A stretch of 24,983 nucleotides of DNA from JBFMFH01 sp964481395 (GTDB lineage Bacteria > Acidobacteriota > Vicinamibacteria > Vicinamibacterales > JAKQTR01), in contig CAYZYG010000076.1 of assembly GCA_964481395.1 (NCBI GenBank), positions 1-24,983 of the forward strand. The letters run 5' to 3'. A program made the position numbers and the translations under genes. Of the stretch, positions 5,414-12,046 are shown piece by piece; within the stretch, counting starts at the first letter, position 1, and each line of letters starts with the position of its first letter. Under the pieces are notes generated by a model. The model was not told where the DNA came from and did no database searches. It worked only from the letters and a program-made list of their open reading frames with translations.

Positions 5414-8059
5414 ATGACGAAGCGCCTGCTCATCGTGATCCTCCTCAGCGCGTCCGTGGTCGTGTACCGGGGGGTCGACTTCTCTCAGTGGGTCCGCGGC
5501 GTGCCCGACGCGGCCGGCCTCGGGCGGGTCGATCTGCAGAGTGGCCGCATGGTCGTCATGGCTGTCCCGCCCGTGGACCTCGATGGTCGTCCGACGACGG
5601 CGGCGCGAATCGGGCTCCAAGCCGGTGACATCGTCGAGGCTTTCGAGCGTGCCGACGGCTCCCGCATTCCCTTTACCAGCCTGAGTCGTGTCGGAGACGC
5701 CTTGCGGTCGCTGCCGGGAGGCCCGGGTGGGTCCATCATCGTGAGGCGAGGCGAGGGCGCTGCCGGCCGTGAGGTCCGCCTCCCGTTCCAGTCCGGGCAA
5801 AGCAGCGGACCGGTGACCGCCGTGGTGCGCGTCGCGGTGAGCGTGGCGCTCCCGCTCCTGACCGTGGCCACGGCCCTGCTCATCGGGTTCCTGAAGCCGG
5901 ACGACGGCCCGGCGTTCCAGGCTGCCGTGCTCTTCCTGTGCTTTTCCGCGCTGTTCGGGATGTACTTCTGGTCCCTCCCGCCGGGTCTCCGGGAATTCGC
6001 GGCCGTCGTGCACAGCAGCCTCTCGATGGGCTTCAGCTATGCGTTCATGCGGTTCTTCCTGGTGTTCCCCTCGCCGAGCCCGCTCGACCGCCGCGTGCCG
6101 TGGCTGAAGCGTGCGCTGGTCGTGCCGGTCGTGCTGCTCACCGCGTTCGCGATCGGGAGCGAACTGGCAGCCGGTTACTCGATCGAGATCGGCGAGCGGT
6201 TCGCAGCCCTGTTTCGCTTTACCCCCGTGAAGATCGCGTACGCCGTCGTGTTCTTCGGCATGCTGCTGCTCGGGATCGCAACGGGTGTCTGGCGGGCCCT
6301 GGCGGCGCCGACGCCAGACGAACGGCGGCGGATGGGTATCATCATCGCAGGCGCGGTGGCCGGACTGTCCCCGATCTTCGCCGTCGTCGCGTACCTGTCC
6401 GTCACTCGTGCGACATCGCTGGCCGTCTGGCTGGCCCCGCTCGTCGTGGGCATGCTGCCGCTCTTCCCCCTGTCGTTCATCTACGTCGTCGTGCGCCACC
6501 GGGTCCTTGGCGTGTCCCTGGCGGTCAGGCGAGGACTGCAGTACGCCGTGATGTCGCGCGGGGTCCTGGTGGTCGAGGGCCTGGTCGTCTTCCTCGCGCT
6601 GTACCTGGCCGTCGGGCCGCTCATCGCCAGGATCTTCCCCGAGGCCGGCGCCGGCGGCATCGCCACGACGAATGCCGTTGCCGCGGCTGGAGTGGTGGTC
6701 GGCCTCGGTCGGGTGAACCGCCGTGTCAAAGCCGCGCTCGATCGCCGCTTCTTCCGGGAGCGCTACAACCCCCAACAGGTGCTGGCGGGTCTCGGCGAGG
6801 CGCTGGAGGATGCCGCCGCCGATTCCCGTCGAATTGCGTCGGCGCTGGCCGGGGCGCTCGCCGCGGCGCTGCACGCGGCCTACGCCGAGGTCCATGTGGG
6901 CGGCCGAGTGGCGGCCCGGATCGTCCTCGATCCCGACACCGGAGCTGCGACCGACGCCGACCTCGCCGTGCAGACCACGAACGCCGGGACGTCGGCGCTG
7001 CTGGAACAGTGCGCCGAGGCGGCAGGCGGAGCCGCGGTCATCGAGTTCGACTCGCCGCTGCACCTGCGGGCGATTGCCAGGCATCTGACGTCGGGGCCGC
7101 GTCCGGCACAGCTTCGCGAGGAACTCGCCCGCGCCGGTCTGGAGCAGGCGAGCCTGGCGGCGCCGCTCACCGTGCGCGGCAGCCGGTTGGGCTGGCTCAT
7201 CCTGGGAGACCGGCTGTCGGAAGAAGCGTACGCCGCCGAAGACCGCGAGCTCGTGCGGGCCGCCGCGCAACAGGCCGCCGTCGCGCTCGACTATACGAAG
7301 CTCATCTCGCGGGTCGCCGAGCAGGAGGCGATCAAGCGGGAACTCGACATCGCGCGGGGCGTCCAGGCTGGACTCCTGCCGCAGAGGCGCCCGGCGGTCG
7401 AGGGTCTGGACTACGAGGGCACGTGCCGCATGGCCCGCGAGGTTGGCGGCGACTACTTCGACTTCCTCGACCTCGGGACCGGCCGGCTCGGCCTGGCGCT
7501 GGGGGACATCTCGGGCAAGGGCGTCTCGGCGGCGCTCCTGATGGCCAGTGTGCAGGCATTTCTCCGCAGCCGCGCGCGCCAGTTGGCGGGCGAACCGTCC
7601 CATCTCGTGAAGCAGATTAACGACGCGCTGGTCGAATCGACCGACCCGAGCAAGTTCGCCACGTTCTTCTACGGCGTGTACGACTCGGCCAGCCGGATGC
7701 TCACCTACGTCAACGCGGGACACAACCCGCCGCTGTTGCTGCGGGCCGGCACGACGGTGGTCTCCCGCCTGCGCCCGACCGGCATGGCACTCGGCTTCGA
7801 CCTGGGCGCCACTTACAGTGAAGGTCACGAGAGGCTGGGACCGGGAGACGTGCTGCTGGCCTTCACCGACGGCCTCACCGATGCCCTCAACGAGGCGGAG
7901 GAGGAGTTCGGTGAGGCCCGCCTCGCGGGCCTGCTCGTCGGAAATCGCCACGTCGGGGCGGCGGATCTCCTACGCCTCATCACCGCCGAACTCGAAGCGT
8001 TCTGCGGCCGTGCGGCCCAGCACGACGACGTCACCCTTGTCGTGGCTCGCGTGATCTGA
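5414..8059 (+). CDS. PDZ - multi-TM - GAF - SpoIIE/RsbU-type PP2C phosphatase
   Basis: 881 aa. Residue 1 onward is a signal/anchor helix, then a PDZ-like domain (about 45-130; GLQAGDIVEAF is the hallmark). Eight or nine transmembrane helices follow (about 135-435), then a GAF-like domain (about 445-615), a linker helix (AEQEAIKRELDIARGVQAGLLPQ) and a C-terminal PPM/SpoIIE phosphatase domain. Metal-ligand motifs are intact: GGDYFD (Asp680), GDISGKG (Asp698), FTDGLTDA (Asp819) and HDDVTL (Asp871/Asp872). Expected reaction: dephosphorylation of a phosphoserine on an anti-sigma-factor antagonist, releasing a stress sigma factor. No STAS antagonist, anti-sigma kinase or sigma factor is encoded in the window, so its partners are elsewhere. 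Weak ribosome-binding signal (TAGAGAG) before the ATG. The PDZ domain at the extracytoplasmic end suggests sensing of envelope peptides. Confidence 0.9.
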   Translation: MTKRLLIVILLSASVVVYRGVDFSQWVRGVPDAAGLGRVDLQSGRMVVMAVPPVDLDGRPTTAARIGLQAGDIVEAFERADGSRIPFTSLSRVGDALRSLPGGPGGSIIVRRGEGAAGREVRLPFQSGQSSGPVTAVVRVAVSVALPLLTVATALLIGFLKPDDGPAFQAAVLFLCFSALFGMYFWSLPPGLREFAAVVHSSLSMGFSYAFMRFFLVFPSPSPLDRRVPWLKRALVVPVVLLTAFAIGSELAAGYSIEIGERFAALFRFTPVKIAYAVVFFGMLLLGIATGVWRALAAPTPDERRRMGIIIAGAVAGLSPIFAVVAYLSVTRATSLAVWLAPLVVGMLPLFPLSFIYVVVRHRVLGVSLAVRRGLQYAVMSRGVLVVEGLVVFLALYLAVGPLIARIFPEAGAGGIATTNAVAAAGVVVGLGRVNRRVKAALDRRFFRERYNPQQVLAGLGEALEDAAADSRRIASALAGALAAALHAAYAEVHVGGRVAARIVLDPDTGAATDADLAVQTTNAGTSALLEQCAEAAGGAAVIEFDSPLHLRAIARHLTSGPRPAQLREELARAGLEQASLAAPLTVRGSRLGWLILGDRLSEEAYAAEDRELVRAAAQQAAVALDYTKLISRVAEQEAIKRELDIARGVQAGLLPQRRPAVEGLDYEGTCRMAREVGGDYFDFLDLGTGRLGLALGDISGKGVSAALLMASVQAFLRSRARQLAGEPSHLVKQINDALVESTDPSKFATFFYGVYDSASRMLTYVNAGHNPPLLLRAGTTVVSRLRPTGMALGFDLGATYSEGHERLGPGDVLLAFTDGLTDALNEAEEEFGEARLAGLLVGNRHVGAADLLRLITAELEAFCGRAAQHDDVTLVVARVI

Positions 8060-8378
8060 CGGCCGGTTGCTGAGGCGACCTCCTCGGGCGAGGGCTGCGC
8101 TTGAGGCCTCAACGGCAACGGGCAGCCCGTCGCGCCAGCAACGGCCCCCAGGTTCACGCGGTGTTCCCGCCCAGCCGCACGAGACGGTTCATCGGGGAAC
8201 GTCCGGCAGGAACCTGCCTGGCTGCGAGTACGATTCGCTGCGCTCATTTTACGGTTCCCTAACATCTTCGCCTCCGGCCCTGGGGTATCCTGATTCGAGC
8301 CAGACGGGCCTGGCTATCCCAACAGTGCAGAAGACAGCGGCACGCCGGGGCGGCGCGCCACAGTCATCAGGAGGCCAC
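8060..8378. other. Intergenic region between phosphatase and VOC gene
   Basis: About 319 bp with no convincing gene. The reading frame of the VOC gene is open through much of it, but composition is Arg/Ser/Pro-rich and unlike VOC proteins, so it is not treated as coding. It holds the first copy of the direct repeat (8164-8184), a small GGCAGG-AA-CCTGCC inverted repeat (8206-8219) and the VOC Shine-Dalgarno. A relatively AT-rich patch at 8240-8300 may hold the VOC promoter, but I found no well-spaced -35/-10 pair. Confidence 0.5.
8164..8184 (+). repeat. Direct repeat flanking the VOC gene, left copy
   Basis: 21-bp segment beginning TTCCCGC and containing CAGCCGCACGAGA. It matches 9184-9204 at 20 of 21 positions, in the same orientation, exactly 1020 bp apart (a multiple of three, so same reading frame). 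Similarity weakens on both sides, though CGGTGTT precedes both copies if a 6-7 nt indel is allowed. Confidence 0.6.
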
Positions 8379-9152
8379 ATGTCAGGAATCAGGGGCCGGT
8401 TCATCTGGTACGAGACGTTGACCACGGATGTCGAGGGAGCACAGGCGTTCTATGGGAATCTGACCGGCTGGGGGATTCAGACATGGACGGGCCTGAGTGA
8501 GCCGTATCACATGTGGACGGTTGGCGAGCAACCGATCGGTGGCCTCATGAAGATGCCGGATGGCGCCGAGGCTTCGCCGCACTGGCTCGGGTACATCGGG
8601 ACGCCCGATTGCGCGGGTACGACGGCCCGCGCCGAGCAACTGGGCGCGAAGGTACATGTGAAGAACATGGAAATCCCGACCGTGGGCACCATGTCGGTGA
8701 TCCAGGATCCGCAAGGGACGTTCTTTGCCGCGTTCACCCCGGCCACGCCGGGCGAACCGTGTTCGGACCCGCCGGCCGTCGGCCACATCGACTGGCACGA
8801 ACTGGCGACGACCGACGTGAATGCGGCGTTCGCGTTCTATTCGGATCTGTTCGGGTGGGAGAAGATGGAAGCCCACGACATGGGACCGATGGGAATCTAC
8901 CAGGAATACGGCGTTGGCGGATTCCCGCTGGGCGGCATCTACCACAAGCCGGCCGACATGGCCGCGCCGCCGCACTTCCTCTTCTACATCCGGGTCGAAG
9001 ACCTCGAAGAAACCCTTGGACGCATCGTGCCGAACGGCGGAACGATCGTGATGGGACCGACCGAGGTTCCCGGCGGCGACCTCGTAGCGGTGGGCCTCGA
9101 TCCCCAGGGCGCCGCGTTCGCGCTGCACTGGAAGCGGCCGGGCGCGCAGTAG
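8379..9152 (+). CDS. Two-domain VOC (glyoxalase/dioxygenase fold) protein, CFP30B-like
   Basis: 257 aa from the ATG at 8379, set by a perfect AGGAGG (8369-8374) 4 nt upstream. Two tandem vicinal-oxygen-chelate domains are visible: the first (about 5-121) opens FIWYETLTTDVEGAQAFY and closes SVIQDPQGTFFAAF; the second (about 128-255) opens GHIDWHELATTDVNAAFAFY and closes GLDPQGAAFALHW. The paired 'TTDxxxAxxFYxxLxGW' and 'DPQGxxFA' motifs are diagnostic. The layout matches the actinobacterial CFP30B/Rv0577-type proteins and many 'VOC family protein' entries. A metal-dependent lyase/isomerase or a ligand-binding role is possible; the strict His/Glu ligand set of glyoxalase I is not obvious, so enzyme activity is uncertain. 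Monocistronic by spacing, and flanked by the direct repeats at 8164 and 9184. Confidence 0.88.
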   Translation: MSGIRGRFIWYETLTTDVEGAQAFYGNLTGWGIQTWTGLSEPYHMWTVGEQPIGGLMKMPDGAEASPHWLGYIGTPDCAGTTARAEQLGAKVHVKNMEIPTVGTMSVIQDPQGTFFAAFTPATPGEPCSDPPAVGHIDWHELATTDVNAAFAFYSDLFGWEKMEAHDMGPMGIYQEYGVGGFPLGGIYHKPADMAAPPHFLFYIRVEDLEETLGRIVPNGGTIVMGPTEVPGGDLVAVGLDPQGAAFALHWKRPGAQ

Positions 9153-9173
9153 ACGCCGTGCGGCGCACCGTCG

Positions 9174-9308
9174 GTGTTGGGCTTTCCCGCTCAGCCGCAC
9201 GAGATCGAGCATTTCCGCACGATGCTCGAGAAGACGAAGCGGAAACTGACCGACGCCGAAGTCGGCGCGCTCGTCACATCGCTGGAGGATGCGAACAGGA
9301 AAAAGTAA
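9174..9308 (+). pseudogene. Gene-like C-terminal tail or very small ORF after the VOC gene
   Basis: In the same frame as the VOC stop (9150-9152), an open stretch ends in TAA at 9306-9308. From the GTG at 9174 it would be 44 residues; it contains PHEIEHFRTMLEKTKRKL and ends SLEDANRKK. The amphipathic, Lys/Glu-rich composition looks like the C terminus of a real protein, unlike the Arg/Pro/Ala-rich shadow frames of this DNA. No Shine-Dalgarno precedes the GTG, the TTG at 9177 or the ATG at 9222. It is either a remnant of a decayed gene or an unrecognised small protein. Its beginning overlaps the right copy of the direct repeat. Confidence 0.35.
9184..9204 (+). repeat. Direct repeat flanking the VOC gene, right copy
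   Basis: Matches 8164-8184 at 20 of 21 positions in the same orientation. In this copy the frame reads PAQPHE and continues into the tail-like ORF ending at 9308; the left copy also reads PAQPHE in the corresponding frame. Confidence 0.6.
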
Positions 9309-9310
9309 CA

Positions 9311-9338
9311 CGGTGCCGGTCGAACACCAATGGCACCG
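9311..9338. terminator. Candidate bidirectional terminator hairpin between convergent genes
   Basis: Inverted repeat CGGTGCC (9311-9317) / GGCACCG (9332-9338) with a 14-nt loop. It lies in the 50-bp gap between the plus-strand VOC/tail region and the minus-strand ADOP stop (9359). There is no T-run on either side, so it is not a textbook intrinsic terminator. Confidence 0.35.
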
Positions 9339-9358
9339 GGGCGGCGTGACCCGTTTGG

Positions 9359-11887
9359 CTACTCGTTCCGCAGCGCCGTGGCCGGCTGAATAGTCGTTGC
9401 GCGGCGGGCTGGCACGTAGCAGGCGGCGAGCATCGCGAGGACCAGCAGCAGCGACGTCACGCCAAAGACCAGGGGCTCGAATGTCCTGAGCCCGTAGACC
9501 CACCCGGAGAGCAGGCGCGCCACGGCGGTGGACAGCAGCAAGCCGATCGCCAAGCCTACGGCGACGACTCGGGCCCCTTCGGACATGACCATCCGCGTCA
9601 CGTCCGCGGTCGTGGCCCCCAGGGCGATGCGGATGCCGAACTCCCGTGTCCGGCGGCCGACCGTGACGGCGCGGACGCCGTAGGTTCCGACCGTTGCCAC
9701 GACCAGCGCGACGATGCCGAAGATGGCGAACAACCTCGCGGTGAGCCTCACGAACCACACCTCGAACCCGGTGTCGCGGTGCGCGCGCAGCGTGTTGACC
9801 GCGACGATCGGCAGCGTCGCATCTACGGCGCTGATCTCGTCGCGGATCGATGCGATCAGCGCCTCGGACACGCCGGAGTCGCCTCCGGCGGATCGCACGT
9901 GGATGGTCATGGCCGACTCGTCCCGCCCCCCGAACGGCACGAACATGTGCGGCTTCCTCGTCGTCTCGAACAGCCGCGACGCGATGCTCGCGACGACGCC
10001 GACCACCTCGTACGTGGCCGGCGTGGCACCGCCCCGCGCCGGCTGTCGAAACTGCAGCCGCTGGCCGATGGCGTCCTGTCCCGGCCACAGCCGCTCCGCC
10101 AGCAGGACGTCTACGATCGCGGGTCGAGCGGGCGACGCCCCGGACTCTTCTGCCAGCGTGAACTCCCGGCCTCGCACGACGGGAATGCCGAGCGTTCGGA
10201 AGTAGTCGGCTCCGACGATGCGAAATGTCGCGTTGGCCCCGCTGGCCGTCGGCGCGGCACCGGCCGGCTGCACGTCCTGATCGAAGGAACTCTCGCCGTA
10301 CGGCACCGTCGACGCCAGGCTTGCCGACGCGAGGTCGGCGCGGGCGCGCAGACGCTCCAGGACCCGGGCGTAGGCCGCACGGGCCCGCGGCTGATCGTAG
10401 CCGGCCAGGGACGGATCGACCGACACGACGAGCCCGCGATCCAGGCTGAATCCCGGATCCGCGTCGGCCGCGCGGAGGGCCCCGGCGAAGAAGAGCCCGC
10501 CGGCCGCCAGCAGCGTCAGAGACAGGGCGATCTGCGCCACCACCAGGCCGTGTCGCCAGAACCCGCGGCCTCTGTCGCGCGTGGTGTTGAGGCTCTGCGC
10601 CTTCAGGGCCGTGATGACGTCGGCCCGGGCGAGCTGCACGGCCGGGGCGACGCCGAACACCAGGGTGCCGAGCACGGCCGCACCAAGCGTCGCGCCGAGG
10701 ACCAGGCCATCCGGAGATGGATCGAACACGATCACCAGCATCGGCAGCAGCGGGGTGAGCGTCGACGCGAGAATGCGGCTGGCTCCGTACGCGAGCCACA
10801 TCCCCAGGACGCCCCCGGCCAGCGAGAGCAGCGATGCTTCGAGGAGCAACTGTCGCACGATGCTCCAGCGGCTCGCGCCCAGCGCGAGGCGGGTCGCGAT
10901 GTCCCGCTGGCGCAGGCTTCCCCGGGCCAGCATCATGTTCGCCAGGTTGAGGGCAGCGACGAGCAGCAGCACCACCGCCATCGCCAGCACGAACGTCATC
11001 GCCACCGCGAAGGGATCGGTTCGCTGAGGGGATCCGGAATCGCCGATCCTCGGCAGCGGGCGCACCAGCAGCGCCTGCTTCGCGTTCTCGGCCGGATGGT
11101 CTGCCTCGAGCTGACGGCTGAGCGCATCCAGTCTCGGCCCGGCCGAGGCGATCGTCAGCCCGGGAGCGAGACGTCCGACGACACCGAACTGGTGCTGGTT
11201 CCGGTCGAGCAGGGAGGCCCCGGGCCCACCGCGACCCGGCCGGAACTCCCGGCGACTGCTCGGCACTGCGGCTCGGACACCGAGAGGCACGAAAACCGGG
11301 GGAGCGGTGACCGCCATGGTACCGGTGAAGTTCTCCGGCGCGACGCCGACGATCGTGCACAACGTCGCGTTGAGCGTGAGCGTCTTGCCGATGATGTCCG
11401 GATCGGCGCCCGTCTGCGTCCAGTAGGCGTGGCTGACGACCACGACGGGCGGCGCCCCGGGGCGCTCGTCCGCCGGGGTGAACGCCCGGCCCCTCGCCAT
11501 CGAGACGCGGAGCAGCGAGAAGTAGTTCGCGGAGACGAACGCCCCGAACACGCGCCGGGTGGTCTCGCCCTCCCGAACGCCGACGAAGTCCAGGCTGTAC
11601 GCAGCGACGTCCTCGAAGATCTCCCGGTGCGTCTGGATATCGCGGAAGTTGGGATACGAGAATCGCCGGTAGCCCTCCCCGGGCTCGCGGCTGGCGCTGT
11701 AGAGGCGGACGAGGTCGCCGCTGGCGCCGCCGTTCAACGGCCGCCACAGCATCGCGTTGGCAATCGAGAAGATGGTCGTGGTCGCGCCAATGCCCAGGGC
11801 GAGGATGGCGACGGCCACCACGGAGAAGCCCCAGGACTTCCTGAGGCTGCGTTCGCCGAGACGGATCTCGTACAGGAGCGCGGGCAT
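9359..11887 (-). CDS. ADOP-family duplicated ABC permease (FtsX/MacB_PCD-like)
   Basis: 842 aa. The opening ERSLRKSWGFSVVAVAILAL followed by GIGATTTIFSIANAMLWRPL, the two tandem FtsX-type halves and the closing YVPARRATTIQPATALRNE are the signature of the acidobacterial duplicated orphan permease family. Eight transmembrane helices are evident: one near residue 30, three near 290-430 (FVLAMAVVLLLVAALNLANM is the first), one near 450, and three at the C terminus. Each half has a large MacB-type periplasmic domain after its first helix. The family is called orphan because the ATPase is not encoded alongside; the ABC ATPase 3.6 kb away clearly belongs to a different permease. The PadR-type regulator often found near ADOP genes is absent here. 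Start: ATG at 11887 with GAGGG seven nt upstream. Probable role: MacB-like mechanotransmission or lipid/peptide extrusion; substrate unknown. Confidence 0.92.
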   Translation of the reverse strand: MPALLYEIRLGERSLRKSWGFSVVAVAILALGIGATTTIFSIANAMLWRPLNGGASGDLVRLYSASREPGEGYRRFSYPNFRDIQTHREIFEDVAAYSLDFVGVREGETTRRVFGAFVSANYFSLLRVSMARGRAFTPADERPGAPPVVVVSHAYWTQTGADPDIIGKTLTLNATLCTIVGVAPENFTGTMAVTAPPVFVPLGVRAAVPSSRREFRPGRGGPGASLLDRNQHQFGVVGRLAPGLTIASAGPRLDALSRQLEADHPAENAKQALLVRPLPRIGDSGSPQRTDPFAVAMTFVLAMAVVLLLVAALNLANMMLARGSLRQRDIATRLALGASRWSIVRQLLLEASLLSLAGGVLGMWLAYGASRILASTLTPLLPMLVIVFDPSPDGLVLGATLGAAVLGTLVFGVAPAVQLARADVITALKAQSLNTTRDRGRGFWRHGLVVAQIALSLTLLAAGGLFFAGALRAADADPGFSLDRGLVVSVDPSLAGYDQPRARAAYARVLERLRARADLASASLASTVPYGESSFDQDVQPAGAAPTASGANATFRIVGADYFRTLGIPVVRGREFTLAEESGASPARPAIVDVLLAERLWPGQDAIGQRLQFRQPARGGATPATYEVVGVVASIASRLFETTRKPHMFVPFGGRDESAMTIHVRSAGGDSGVSEALIASIRDEISAVDATLPIVAVNTLRAHRDTGFEVWFVRLTARLFAIFGIVALVVATVGTYGVRAVTVGRRTREFGIRIALGATTADVTRMVMSEGARVVAVGLAIGLLLSTAVARLLSGWVYGLRTFEPLVFGVTSLLLVLAMLAACYVPARRATTIQPATALRNE

Positions 11888-11904
11888 GGCTGGGCCCTCG
11901 GGGC

Positions 11905-11961
11905 ACGTCCGGGGGCGGGGTACGGAAAGCCGGCGCGTGGCCGCTGCCCCGCGCTCATGTT
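11905..11961 (-). repeat. Start-proximal dispersed element, copy B
   Basis: Read on the minus strand toward the ADOP start at 11887, it shares with 3728-3792 the ordered blocks AACATG-AGC, GCC[A/G]CGCGCCGG and CCCGCCCCCG[G/T]ACG, with a 7-9 nt shorter middle. The final block ends 18 nt before the ATG. Same position and orientation relative to the downstream gene as copy A. Confidence 0.5.
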
Positions 11962-12001
11962 GAATAGACGGGAATCCAGGAAGGCAGGTTCACGGACGGA
12001 C

Positions 12002-12032
12002 CGCGGAAGGGGGCCATGGCCCCCTGTCCGCG
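12002..12032 (-). terminator. Strong hairpin after the Asp-box gene
   Basis: GGGGGCCATGGCCCCC (12009-12024) is a perfect 16-bp palindrome. It is extended by CGCGGA (12002-12007) pairing with TCCGCG (12027-12032) across small bulges. It starts about 15 nt past the stop codon of the Asp-box protein gene (12047) on the minus strand. No T-run follows, so it may work as a transcript-end stabiliser or Rho-assisted terminator rather than an intrinsic one. Confidence 0.55.
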
Positions 12033-12046
12033 TTCCTCTGTCCCGT

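Noticed and set aside
5393..7951. An 852-codon minus-strand frame antisense to the SpoIIE phosphatase
   Set aside because: Composition is that of an antisense shadow (Arg/Gln/His/Glu-rich); the sense frame has all catalytic motifs.
8248..8265. TTTACG/TAACAT as a promoter for the VOC gene
   Set aside because: The two hexamers are only 6 nt apart, far short of the 16-18 nt needed; no other well-spaced pair was found.
8382..11906. A 1174-codon minus-strand frame overlapping the ADOP gene and antisense to the VOC gene
   Set aside because: Out of frame with the clear ADOP protein, Arg/Pro-rich, no recognisable domain; it merges a frame-shifted shadow with an antisense one.
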